Shown in pieces: positions 1-8,393 of a DNA stretch of 64,000 bases. Position 1 is the first letter of the stretch. The number at the start of each line of letters is the position of its first letter. Position numbers and translations under genes: made by a program. Source of the DNA: Anaerovorax odorimutans DSM 5092 (GTDB lineage: Bacteria; Bacillota; Clostridia; Peptostreptococcales; Anaerovoracaceae); NCBI RefSeq assembly GCF_000426305.1, contig NZ_AUFC01000002.1:124001-188000 (forward strand), given 5' to 3'. The notes under the pieces were generated by a model, which was given only the letters and a program-made list of their open reading frames with translations, searched no databases and was not told the DNA's origin.

Positions 1-2
1 GT

Positions 3-896
3 GAAGGTATAGGAATAGAACTTCATCCAAATAATGTTTCAATAGAAACACTAAAAAAACTAAAACAGTTAGGTATTACAAAGATTAGTATTGGTATACA
101 ATCTTTTCAGGATAAATTTTTACATATTCTAGGAAGAGAAAAAACGGATTATTCAAATATGTTTAAAGCTTTGGAAAGAGTATCCTTTGAAACAGTATCA
201 ATGGACTTTATATTTGCTTTACCTGGACAGACTTTTGAACTCATAAAAAGAGATATTGATATCGCTTTTCAAAACGGGGCAAATCATATTGCAATTTATC
301 CTTTTATTGATTTTTCATTTACAGAAAGTACTTTAAAAAAAATGAGTAATAAAGAAAAACGAAAACTTCTTGATGATATTACAAATTATTGCGTAGATAA
401 AGGATATATCAGAGATTCTATATGGACATTTGCTAAGAACAGCAATAAAAAATATTCCTCAATGACAAGAGATAATTTTTTGGGATTTGGGTGTTCTGCC
501 ACAACTTTACTGGATAAACAATTTAAAATCAATACTTTTTCAATAGAAGATTATATAAAACGTGTAGATAATAGGAAAATACCAACTTCATTGACATTAA
601 GATTTACAAAAAATCAACGAATGATATATTACTTATTTTGGACCGCTTATACAACAAGAGTAAATTTAGCAGAATTTGAAAAGTTTTTTAATATAAAGCT
701 GAAAACCCAATATGGTTTTGAAATATGGCTTATGAAGATTTTAAAACTAATAAAAGAACGTGATGGCTATTTGGAAATGACATTAAAAGGTGCATTTTAT
801 TATCATTATTATGAGAATTATTATACACTTGCATATATTGATAAAATGTGGAGCGTTATGCGTAAGGAGGCTTTCCCTAAAGAATTAATATTATAA
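3..896 (+). CDS. HemW/HemN-like radical SAM protein (5'-truncated by the window edge)
   Basis: The reading frame is open from base 3, so the start lies upstream; the first ATG at 159 is internal. Seen: early residues include ELHP and then ISIGIQSFQ, followed by MDFIFALPGQT, which match the middle of coproporphyrinogen III oxidase-like radical SAM proteins (HemW/HemN family). The CxxxCxxC iron-sulfur motif would lie upstream and cannot be checked. The C-terminal part resembles the HemN_C region. Family members either carry or oxidise tetrapyrroles, or use SAM radical chemistry on other substrates, so the substrate is not assigned. The end is the TAA at 894-896, followed by about 190 bp before the permease. 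Confidence 0.75.
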   Translation, partial: EGIGIELHPNNVSIETLKKLKQLGITKISIGIQSFQDKFLHILGREKTDYSNMFKALERVSFETVSMDFIFALPGQTFELIKRDIDIAFQNGANHIAIYPFIDFSFTESTLKKMSNKEKRKLLDDITNYCVDKGYIRDSIWTFAKNSNKKYSSMTRDNFLGFGCSATTLLDKQFKINTFSIEDYIKRVDNRKIPTSLTLRFTKNQRMIYYLFWTAYTTRVNLAEFEKFFNIKLKTQYGFEIWLMKILKLIKERDGYLEMTLKGAFYYHYYENYYTLAYIDKMWSVMRKEAFPKELIL

Positions 897-1087
897 TTCT
901 TTTCGTAATTAAAAATAAGAAATTAAAAAATAAACAAAAATAACGGATGATGAAATAAGCATAAATTAAAAAATCATAAAGGTAATTTTTCTATATCCTT
1001 ATATATTTCTAAATTTATGGAATAATAGTATAAAAACTATTAAATAAAAAATAATTTTATTTTTAATATAAAATTTAGGAGATTATA

Positions 1088-2425
1088 ATGGATAAAGATG
1101 AAAAAGGTTTATCTGCAGGTCATCTTACTATGATGGCATTAGGTACTGTAATAGGAGGCTCTTTTTTTGTTGGATCATCGGTTGGTATTCGTGCGGCAGG
1201 TCCCTCTATTGTGATATCATATATTTTAGGTGGTATTTTGGTTTATCTAATACTTCTTGCACTATCAGAGATGACTGTTGCAAATCCTGATTCAGGATCT
1301 TTTAGAACTTTTACAGCGCAGTCTTATGGCCCAGGGTCAGGATTTATTGTTGGATGGGTATATTGGACAGGAATGGTATTAGCTATGTCCAGTGAAGCCA
1401 CGGCTGTATCTATTTTAATAAGTAAATGGATTCCTAATATTTCTATTCCTTTTCTTGGTAGTGTAATTATAATTTGTGTTACTATGCTTAACCTTCTTGG
1501 AGCGGATAAGTTAAGTAAGTTAGAAAGTAGTCTCGCTGCGGTAAAATTATTAGCTATAATATCTTTTATAATTATAGCAATTTTGTTAATAGCAGGGTTA
1601 TTTTTTAAGACATCTCCAATTGGAGCAGGGGCATTAGCAAATGAACCATTTATGCCGGGAGGTATAAAAGGAATCGCAGGCAGTATGCTTATAGTTATGT
1701 TTACTTATGCAGGATTTGAAATAATAGGTTTAGCTGCTTCAGAAGCTGACAATCCCAGAGAAACAGTTCCTAAAGCAATTAAATACACTGTTTTAAGTTT
1801 GGTAGGATTATATATAATTTCTATTGTATTGATTTTTCCATTAATTTCTACACAGAGCATAAGTCAGGATGTAAGTCCTATTGTAGCAGCTCTTAATAAT
1901 CAAGGTATCGGATGGGCTAGTATTGCTATTAATTTAGTAATGATTACAGCGATAATTTCCACAATGCTGGCAGCAATGTTTGGAATTGGCAGAATGATGA
2001 GATCTCTTGCAGATGAAGGTCTTGCTCCCGTTTTTTTAAAAGATAAAAAAGATGTACCATATCGTGGAATATTGTTTTCCGGTTTTTCTATGATGTTAGG
2101 TTTAGGTATAGGAATATTTTTACCTAAGATTTACATTTTTTTGGTAAGCTCTGGTGGATTTGCATTGCTATTTACTTATGCAGTAATTATGGCAACACAT
2201 ATAAAATTTCGTAAAAAAAATGGTTGCCCTCCGGATGGAAAATGCCAAATGTTTGGTTATCCATATACATCTTGGATAGCTCTGATAAGTATAGTGATTA
2301 TTATTTTCAGTATGCCTTTTATTCCAGGGCAAGTTTCTGGGTTAATAGCAGGAATTGCTATGGTTATCTTATATTTTTTAATTTATATTATTATGAAATA
2401 TACAAGAAAGAATCAATTGAATTAA
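1088..2425 (+). CDS. APC-superfamily amino acid permease
   Basis: A 445-residue polytopic membrane protein with about 12 hydrophobic segments. Seen: the N-terminal GTVIGGSFFVG stretch is the family motif in helix 1 that contacts the substrate backbone, and TYAGFEIIGLAASEADNP is typical of the helix 6 region of the AAT/GABA-permease branch. The length is normal for the family. The start has an upstream TTTAGGAG-type ribosome binding site. It likely imports an amino acid by proton symport; the substrate cannot be read from sequence. It stands alone, with the small DUF2892 gene 39 bp downstream, possibly co-transcribed up to the terminator at 2693. Confidence 0.85.
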   Translation: MDKDEKGLSAGHLTMMALGTVIGGSFFVGSSVGIRAAGPSIVISYILGGILVYLILLALSEMTVANPDSGSFRTFTAQSYGPGSGFIVGWVYWTGMVLAMSSEATAVSILISKWIPNISIPFLGSVIIICVTMLNLLGADKLSKLESSLAAVKLLAIISFIIIAILLIAGLFFKTSPIGAGALANEPFMPGGIKGIAGSMLIVMFTYAGFEIIGLAASEADNPRETVPKAIKYTVLSLVGLYIISIVLIFPLISTQSISQDVSPIVAALNNQGIGWASIAINLVMITAIISTMLAAMFGIGRMMRSLADEGLAPVFLKDKKDVPYRGILFSGFSMMLGLGIGIFLPKIYIFLVSSGGFALLFTYAVIMATHIKFRKKNGCPPDGKCQMFGYPYTSWIALISIVIIIFSMPFIPGQVSGLIAGIAMVILYFLIYIIMKYTRKNQLN

Positions 2426-2464
2426 ATTAAAAATTTTGTATAAAATATTCATGAGGTGATTTAA

Positions 2465-2656
2465 TTGAAATGTAATGTAGGAAAAACAGAACAGATTATT
2501 AGGATTATAGTAGGTATAGTAATTATTTTTATAGGTATTTACTATAAAAGCTGGTGGGGGCTAATTGGCATAATACCTATAATAACAGGATTAATAAGAT
2601 ATTGCCCAATTAGTGATATTTTAGGAATTTCAACTTGTCATGTGAAAAAAAATTAG
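2465..2656 (+). CDS. Small DUF2892 membrane protein
   Basis: A 63-residue protein starting at TTG with a good AGGTGAT ribosome binding site. Seen: an N-terminal KCNVGKTEQIIRI segment, two hydrophobic helices and a CPISDILGIST motif near the C terminus. This is the pattern of DUF2892 (YgaP-like membrane part), found alone or fused to rhodanese domains. The two cysteines (CP and TCH) may bind a metal or take part in thiol chemistry, but that is inference. The biochemical role is unknown. A strong terminator follows. Confidence 0.75.
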   Translation: MKCNVGKTEQIIRIIVGIVIIFIGIYYKSWWGLIGIIPIITGLIRYCPISDILGISTCHVKKN

Positions 2657-2692
2657 CAATTAAAAAAGACAATAATATTATATAATATTGAG

Positions 2693-2726
2693 CAAAAAGA
2701 ACCTAGACTATATTAGGTTCTTTTTG
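2693..2726 (+). terminator. Intrinsic terminator after the permease/DUF2892 unit
   Basis: A perfect 13-bp stem (CAAAAAGAACCTA paired with its complement at 2714-2726) around an 8-nt loop. The 3' arm carries a T5 run. The A-rich 5' arm means it could also stop minus-strand transcription. Confidence 0.85.
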
Positions 2727-2762
2727 TAAAACTTAAAATTATACTTTTAAAATAAAAGAATT

Positions 2763-2773
2763 ATGGTATAATT
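2763..2773 (+). promoter_or_regulatory. Extended -10 promoter candidate for the CBM-like pilin gene
   Basis: TATGGTATAAT contains the extended -10 form TG-N-TATAAT. It lies about 140 bp before the pilin-like gene at 2912. No clear -35 hexamer is visible. The same 11-mer occurs before the ftsK/spoIIIE gene at 63412-63422. Confidence 0.4.
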
Positions 2774-2911
2774 TAAAAAAGTAATTTTTATTAAATTTAT
2801 ATTAAAATATTTCTGTTCAGATTATATAAATAAAAAAGTAAGAATCATATAAATGTGATAACTAATAAAATTATTTATAAAATACAGTACAGTTTATAAG
2901 AAAGGAAATAA

Positions 2912-3673
2912 ATGATGAATAAAAGGAAAGGATTTACTCTAATAGAATTGATTGTTGTAATTGCAATTTTAGCTATTCTAGCAATTATTGCAATTCCTGT
3001 TGTATCTGGATTTGTTAAAAAAGCTGAAGCAACTACCTGTCAAACTAATAGAAATACAATAGAGAGATCGTTTGAATTATATCGTATAGATCATGAAGAT
3101 TGTACGCTTCAAGATGTGTTAGACGGTAAATGTAAAGATTTTCCTGTGGATATGACGAAAGAATTATGCCCATGTGGAGGCTCATACTCGATTAAAGATG
3201 GTGAGATAGTATGTAGTGTACATAATGAGGGAAACAGTGATGAAGAAGATGATAATAATAATGACAATGATGATGGTGATAACAACAATGACTACTATCC
3301 TGGCACTGATATAGCTTTAATTGATAATTATTGGCCTGAAGCTGAAGATTATGCAGATAACCCAGATGGAAACAAAGAAGTTTCTCCTCGTGGAATATTT
3401 AAATATAAGGATGGCAATTATTATGTTGTTACAAAAAAATATTCATTGTCAAAGGCGCAAGCTAGTACAGGACCTGGAGGAAATTTATATAACTGGTATG
3501 GCTCAGAAAAAATTACAGGAAATATAGTTACTTTCCAAGACAATGAAGATAAATATGTAGTCAGAGGTGATATGTGTAAGATTGGCTCAGATTATTATGT
3601 CTTTAATGATGGCGGTATAGTTGGACATAACCCGAAAACTCATCCAAGTCAATGGTATAAGTTACCTAAATAA
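2912..3673 (+). CDS. Type IV prepilin-like protein with acidic linker and CBM5/12-like C-terminal repeats
   Basis: 253 residues. Seen: leader MMNKRKG, then FTLIELIVV, a class III prepilin signal with Glu5 (ATG at 2915 is an alternative start). Residues 8-35 are almost identical to the major pilin at 7335. A cysteine-containing region follows, including CPCGG and CSVH. Residues about 108-127 form an Asp/Asn-rich linker. The C-terminal about 125 residues hold two similar units of the form RG-x-x-K-YYV ending in NWY and QWYKL, which resembles the pattern of chitin-binding CBM5/12 modules. The last point rests on eye-level pattern only. Likely role: a minor or tip pilin displaying a ligand-binding tail. 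It has its own promoter and terminator. Confidence 0.75.
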   Translation: MMNKRKGFTLIELIVVIAILAILAIIAIPVVSGFVKKAEATTCQTNRNTIERSFELYRIDHEDCTLQDVLDGKCKDFPVDMTKELCPCGGSYSIKDGEIVCSVHNEGNSDEEDDNNNDNDDGDNNNDYYPGTDIALIDNYWPEAEDYADNPDGNKEVSPRGIFKYKDGNYYVVTKKYSLSKAQASTGPGGNLYNWYGSEKITGNIVTFQDNEDKYVVRGDMCKIGSDYYVFNDGGIVGHNPKTHPSQWYKLPK

Positions 3674-3701
3674 CATATATTGAAAATATTATTTATTGAA
3701 C

Positions 3702-3734
3702 GAAAAAAGTCTTTGAATTTCAAGGACTTTTTTC
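3702..3734. terminator. Bidirectional terminator between convergent pilin genes
   Basis: A 14-bp stem (GAAAAAAGTCTTTG with CAAGGACTTTTTTC, one G-U pair) and a 5-nt loop. It has A6 on one arm and T6 on the other, so it can serve both the + pilin gene and the minus-strand minor pilin operon. Confidence 0.85.
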
Positions 3735-3832
3735 ATTTTTATATTCAATTCATTAAGATTTGTTTAACAGAGAATTAATTATAATGAGGCTATGATTCCT
3801 AATTTATAACAATATTATTATGTTAACTATCA

Positions 3833-4432
3833 TCATTCGTTGGGAATAAGAAAATTTAATGTTAAAGGAGAAGTATATCCATTTGGGTTATCTTCCATAT
3901 ATTTATCAATAGTTATATTATTTAATATAATACCTCCTTCAATATAAAAATTACCTTTTTCATCACTGCTTTTTATTTTATAATTAAGTTGGCTTCTAAT
4001 ACCTAAAGGAATAACTTGAATTGCAAATTCATCTATTGCATCAAATTCCATTTTTAAAGGTGAACCGTTTTTTAATACATTATTGTATATAAAAACTTTA
4101 AATATTGGAGAATCTGAATTTGTATTATCAAGGTAGAAGCTGGAATACAATTTATTTCCAATATAGCCGCTGTTATGTGAAGCAGGATTTTCTCTGATTT
4201 TTAAAGATTCAGTGGTAGAAGCAGCATTTTGCAGCATACTTTCCAGTGAGCGGGCCTGATTATAAGCAGCAGAAGTTTTGCTTGTTTTTATAAAGGTTTC
4301 AGTACCTGAATACCAAGCTAAAGTTGCAGCTCCAAAGATAAGCACAACAAAAATAAGACTTATAATTAACTCCGTTAAAGTAAAACCTTTTTTTGAAATT
4401 TTTATTGAGGGCAATATAAATTTTTTTATCAT
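3833..4432 (-). CDS. Minor prepilin (PulJ/PilW-like position)
   Basis: 199 residues. Seen: a 16-residue basic leader ending in KKG, then FTLTELIIS with Glu5, and a single hydrophobic helix, the class III signal processed by prepilin peptidase. The remaining about 160 residues are hydrophilic and unlike any named domain I recognise. It is the third gene of a minus-strand operon (7081 to 3833) whose order (large PilX/GspK-like protein, short prepilin, longer prepilin) resembles minor-pilin priming or tip complexes. The role is inferred from position and signal. Confidence 0.8.
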   Translation of the reverse strand: MIKKFILPSIKISKKGFTLTELIISLIFVVLIFGAATLAWYSGTETFIKTSKTSAAYNQARSLESMLQNAASTTESLKIRENPASHNSGYIGNKLYSSFYLDNTNSDSPIFKVFIYNNVLKNGSPLKMEFDAIDEFAIQVIPLGIRSQLNYKIKSSDEKGNFYIEGGIILNNITIDKYMEDNPNGYTSPLTLNFLIPNE

Positions 4433-4439
4433 AGGTTAA

Positions 4440-4874
4440 TTACCATCCTTTGTGAGAAAAACAAATTAACTCTGACATTTCTCTTTTGTTTTCAGAGCCA
4501 TAATATATTCTTGTTGTAATTTTATAGAGATCTGAAGTATCATCAGAAGGTTCTTCAATAGTAAATTGAATATTATCATTGAATTTATTAAAATCATCTT
4601 TAGTTGGACAATAAACATATTTATTGTTTTCTCCACGTGAGGATTTGCTAGCTTTGCTTATATCGTTTCCATTTGTAATTTTAGAATTAATATAACACAT
4701 AATTGCATCGGATGCAGCTTGCACCTCAGCTGCATAAGCGTCCTTAGTGCTGCTTGTTTGTACGATAGTTCTGGAAAAGGTAAGCATATAAATTATAGAA
4801 GTTGATATAATGGCTAAAATAATTGTTGCAGCTAATACTTCAATAAGGGTAAAACCTTTTTTATTATTTTTCAT
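4440..4874 (-). CDS. Minor prepilin (PulI/PilV-like)
   Basis: 144 residues. Seen: leader MKNNKKG followed by FTLIEVLAA with Glu5 and one N-terminal helix, a standard prepilin. FTLIEVLAA is the variant common in PilV/GspI-type minor pilins. The start overlaps the stop of the upstream large minor pilin by 4 bp, which points to translational coupling, and the next prepilin begins 7 bp after its end. It probably takes part in the initiating or tip complex of the pilus. Confidence 0.8.
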   Translation of the reverse strand: MKNNKKGFTLIEVLAATIILAIISTSIIYMLTFSRTIVQTSSTKDAYAAEVQAASDAIMCYINSKITNGNDISKASKSSRGENNKYVYCPTKDDFNKFNDNIQFTIEEPSDDTSDLYKITTRIYYGSENKREMSELICFSHKGW

Positions 4875-7081
4875 TTATAAATTCCTCCCATAGTAACTTT
4901 AGGAATATTTATAGAAAAGTAAGGGTCTTTTTTTACTTCTGAGCCTGGAATTATAAATAGAGGATCGATAGGTATTCCTATCATTGCAATACCTTCATAA
5001 CCTTGATTTGGAACCCCTGAAGGGGCAGTACTTCCATCACCGATTAAATTCTCAATTTTTAAAGAGTTGCTATTAATATTATAAAATCCTGATTTTATTA
5101 AAAAGCTTCTTTTTTTCTGCCATTTTTTGCCCTCTACAGTTACTAAAGTATCTTGCGCCCAGTAAACAGTAATTGATTCATTCTTATCAGATTCAAATTC
5201 AAAAGACCCGGTTTTTCCATTTCCATTAGCATAAAAATAAATATTAGGACAATCTATTGTTGCGCAAGCTTGATTTTCAATGTTGATGCTATAAGTATTA
5301 GGAATATATAAAGTTTCTTTTTTAAAATTAAATATTACATTTTTGCTTTTATCATCATCAATATATATTCTTGATTTGCCACGAGAATCAATTATTGTAG
5401 TAATTTTATCCTCCAGAAGATTAAGCCCGGAAGGAAAAAGATAGTATCCTTGTGGGTATATAATATCTCCAATTTGGCTTGCTCTTTCAAAATAAATAGG
5501 CACAGCAGAATTTCCGGAAGGAGAGATTACTTTAAAGCTGCCGCTGGGTTTCCATTTTCTTGCTGAATAATCATATTTATATTCTGTCGATAAAGGTTTT
5601 CCGTAATAAGTAAGTAAAGCAGTATGGAAAGATAATGATTTATTTGATGGTATAATAAATTTCTTCATTGGTTTATTATTATAATCAGTTACAAAGCGAA
5701 TTTGTTTTGCTGAATAAGATAAATTTTTATTATCCATTTTTTCGGCATATAGCATAACTAAGTCATTTGGAAAAGTGTTCGTACTACTTTTAAGAGAATA
5801 TGAATCCCATAAAGATGTTGACGGAGAGACTTTATTTGTCCATCCTTCGTTGTTGCCTGATATAATATTTAAAGATATATTATTTTTTTGGATTACATAA
5901 GGATCAAATTTTTGTTTGATTTTTTCAGCTGAAGTTCCTGTTATCTTCATAGAGTCATCTATAAGTTCTTCACTAGGTATTTCCGGATTATAATCATAAG
6001 CAATTTCATCAAGTCTCTTAAATTCGAAAAGACAAAGATTAGTATTTCCATTTGAAATCAGAGGTATTTTGTAAATGCCATTCAGCTGTTTTGAACTTAA
6101 TTCGTTGGAATCCTTTATAAAATGAAATGTAACATTGTCAAAATACGCATAGCAATAGTTTTTTTCAGATGTAGGTGTTAATTTAATGGTAGCATAGTTA
6201 CCAATAGATGCATCAGTAAAATCAAAATTCATGTTCCCGGACATATATATATAATTTGCAGAAAGCTGTATATCAGTATCATTATTAACATTTATGTTTC
6301 CCAAGCTTTTATTTGTAAAATATATTTTATCGGCAGTAATGTGCCCGTTTGAGCCGGATAGTGTTTTGGTAATTACTGCGCAGTGGTAAGGAGTATTTAT
6401 TTCTCCTTGTATCATATTATCTTTTGATAAATATTGAGTTAGATTTGCAGAAATATTAGAATCAATTAAGAAATCACTAATTTTTGTACCTCCGCCAACA
6501 ATATTGTTTCCTCCCCCAATGATACCAGCTTTTAAAGGTTCTATATAATATTTTAATTTTATCTTATTATTTTTACCCCAAATAGATGAGCTTTTATTTA
6601 AATCAGCAGAAGATATAACATTTACTGTCATATTATAATCATAATTTATTGTTTCTACAGGCTGACCTTCTATTTCTGTGATTGCAGAAGAAGATGTAAC
6701 TTCATGATTAATTTTACAAGTAATCTGTATCTCTGCATTTTTATTTAATTTATCATCATTATGAAAACCATTTTTGCTACCTGAAGCATAAATGTATTCT
6801 ATAGCAGGAAGAGAAGTAACATATTCTGGATTAGCAGATATATTTGATTCAATTATTGATTTTTTATTTTCTATTAATACTTTTGAATATTCGATTCCTG
6901 ATTTTGCATTTAAATAAGATTGTCTTGACTTAATTCCATTGTGAGCAGAATTATTTGTACTTACAGCTAATAGTGTAGCAGAAGATACTAATATAAAAAG
7001 AACAGCAGCTATGATTATTACATATATTAATACTGCACCTTTTCTATTATTTAATGTTTTTATATCGTTATTAAAATTCAT
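4871..7081 (-). CDS. Large PilX/GspK-like minor pilin, possible tip protein
   Basis: 736 residues, far longer than a usual pilin. Seen: NNRKG, then AVLIYVIIIAAVLFILV, a prepilin-like leader and helix in which the usual Glu5 is replaced by Tyr. Absence of Glu5 is a known trait of GspK and some PilX-type minor pilins that cap the fibre. Residues about 50-80 (SRQSYLNAKSGIEYSK) match the PilX N-terminal pattern. The long remainder is rich in Asn, Ser, Tyr and beta-type sequence, with a GGGNNIVGGG turn. It is first in the minus operon and divergent from the major pilin. It may be an adhesin or cap; this is inferred. Confidence 0.75.
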   Translation of the reverse strand: MNFNNDIKTLNNRKGAVLIYVIIIAAVLFILVSSATLLAVSTNNSAHNGIKSRQSYLNAKSGIEYSKVLIENKKSIIESNISANPEYVTSLPAIEYIYASGSKNGFHNDDKLNKNAEIQITCKINHEVTSSSAITEIEGQPVETINYDYNMTVNVISSADLNKSSSIWGKNNKIKLKYYIEPLKAGIIGGGNNIVGGGTKISDFLIDSNISANLTQYLSKDNMIQGEINTPYHCAVITKTLSGSNGHITADKIYFTNKSLGNINVNNDTDIQLSANYIYMSGNMNFDFTDASIGNYATIKLTPTSEKNYCYAYFDNVTFHFIKDSNELSSKQLNGIYKIPLISNGNTNLCLFEFKRLDEIAYDYNPEIPSEELIDDSMKITGTSAEKIKQKFDPYVIQKNNISLNIISGNNEGWTNKVSPSTSLWDSYSLKSSTNTFPNDLVMLYAEKMDNKNLSYSAKQIRFVTDYNNKPMKKFIIPSNKSLSFHTALLTYYGKPLSTEYKYDYSARKWKPSGSFKVISPSGNSAVPIYFERASQIGDIIYPQGYYLFPSGLNLLEDKITTIIDSRGKSRIYIDDDKSKNVIFNFKKETLYIPNTYSINIENQACATIDCPNIYFYANGNGKTGSFEFESDKNESITVYWAQDTLVTVEGKKWQKKRSFLIKSGFYNINSNSLKIENLIGDGSTAPSGVPNQGYEGIAMIGIPIDPLFIIPGSEVKKDPYFSINIPKVTMGGIYK

Positions 7082-7245
7082 AATTTTAGTCCTTTATCAA
7101 AGTTATATAAAAATTTTTTAATAATAGTTTCTAATGATAAATAAGTTATTTTAAGTTATTTAATGTTCATAATTTTATTTTATATCTATAAAATAAAAAA
7201 GTAAATTAAAAATAATTTAATAAAAAGATAAAATATGAAAAAGTA

Positions 7246-7273
7246 TTGACAAAACTAATGTAAGATATATAAT
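7246..7273 (+). promoter_or_regulatory. Consensus sigma-A promoter of the major pilin
   Basis: TTGACA at 7246-7251 and TATAAT at 7268-7273 are both perfect consensus, separated by 16 bp. It sits 62 bp before the pilin ATG. A promoter this strong suits a major structural subunit. Confidence 0.8.
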
Positions 7274-7334
7274 AAAATTCTAGTGAAAGATAATAAAAAT
7301 AATAATTCTATATGTTAGAAAAGGGGGGAATCGA

Positions 7335-7694
7335 ATGAAAAAGAAAAATAAAAAAGGATTTACTTTAATTGAACTTATTGTTGTTATTGCAATCTTAGCG
7401 ATCTTAGCAATTATAGCAATTCCTGTAGTTAGTGGACTTGTAGATAAAGCAAATGATTCTGCGATGGCAGCTAATGCAAGAACTTTAGAGTTAGCGGCTA
7501 AAGCTTATTTGACAGAAGAAGATGATTCTAGTCTTGATTCAGATGATTTAGATAATGCTTTAGATAGGTTTGAATTAAAAGAGACTGATATTACTGATAA
7601 TGGAAAGTTCTCTTATACTATAAATTCAAAAGGAACAGTAACTCAATCTACTAAGGCTAATACTAATGGAAAAATTTCAGTAAGTAATCAGTAA
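7335..7694 (+). CDS. pilA: Major type IV pilin
   Basis: 119 residues, about 111 after cleavage. Seen: leader MKKKNKKG, then FTLIELIVVIAILAI, the class III signal with Glu5. The rest is a short soluble domain rich in Ala, Asp, Ser and Thr. It is called the major pilin because of its small size, perfect consensus promoter, strong ribosome binding site (AAGGGGGGAA) and a terminator straight after it, which would let it be made in excess over the assembly proteins. It lacks cysteines, unlike the paralogue at 2912. The symbol is by analogy. Confidence 0.85.
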   Translation: MKKKNKKGFTLIELIVVIAILAILAIIAIPVVSGLVDKANDSAMAANARTLELAAKAYLTEEDDSSLDSDDLDNALDRFELKETDITDNGKFSYTINSKGTVTQSTKANTNGKISVSNQ

Positions 7695-7746
7695 ATAATT
7701 AGAATTATTTATACATAAGATAAAAAGTATTATTACTTAAAAAGAT

Positions 7747-7773
7747 AAAAGCCCGAACAATGTTCGGGCTTTT
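7747..7773 (+). terminator. Intrinsic terminator after the major pilin
   Basis: GCCCGAACA at 7751-7759 pairs with TGTTCGGGC at 7761-7769, flanked by A4 and T4 that extend the stem. GC-rich for this genome. Partial read-through would set a high ratio of pilin to the downstream assembly proteins. Confidence 0.85.
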
Positions 7774-7845
7774 AAAGTTAATAAATAACTTACAATAATA
7801 AGTAAAATTTAGAAACATATAGAAACAAATTGAGGTATTAAAATT

Positions 7846-8313
7846 ATGAAAAATAAAAAGGGATTTACATTAATAGAAATTATGTTAGCTGTAGTAATTA
7901 TTGCAATTTTAGCTGCTATTGCAGTACCATCAATGTCAAGTGTATTAAATAATGCAAATAAATCTACAGATAAAACAAATGCTATTATATATGAAAATGC
8001 ACTAGAAAATTATGTTTCACAAAAAGTACAGCAAAGAGAATATGTTTATATTGATAAAACAAATTCTAATACCAGCGGAGAAGGAAGTAAATTTGAAGTT
8101 GCAAACAGTATTGCAAAAATCCTTGATCAAGGGATTTTAGAGTTTAAATGTAAAACAAAAGGATGGGCTTTTTATTATAATCCTGTTACTTTGCATATAA
8201 TAGCAATGAAATATACGGGCAATACAGAAGGGGAATTTATTTCGTTTACTTATAAAAACGGAGAGCCTATTGAAGGAGATCCTACTGGTGCCACTTTAAA
8301 TATAAAAGAATAA
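7846..8313 (+). CDS. Minor prepilin in the main pilus operon
   Basis: 155 residues. Seen: leader MKNKKG, then FTLIEIMLAVVIIAI with Glu5 and one hydrophobic helix, then a soluble domain ending in a Gly/Thr-rich strand. It lies between the terminator of the major pilin and the PilM-PilN fusion gene, so it is probably made at lower level with the assembly proteins. It may be a minor pilin needed for initiation. No recognised C-terminal domain. Confidence 0.8.
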   Translation: MKNKKGFTLIEIMLAVVIIAILAAIAVPSMSSVLNNANKSTDKTNAIIYENALENYVSQKVQQREYVYIDKTNSNTSGEGSKFEVANSIAKILDQGILEFKCKTKGWAFYYNPVTLHIIAMKYTGNTEGEFISFTYKNGEPIEGDPTGATLNIKE

Positions 8314-8393
8314 ATTAAATTGTAATTTATATAGTTTTTTAGTAAAATTATATATAGTATATATAATTAGTTTTGACAAAAAGGGAACACGAT

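Noticed and set aside
1044-1064. AAATAAAA/TTTTATTT hairpin as a terminator before the permease
   Set aside because: Only A-T pairs in very AT-rich DNA; too easily formed by chance.
2224-2430. 68-codon ORF inside the permease gene
   Set aside because: An out-of-frame shadow of the permease with no ribosome binding site.
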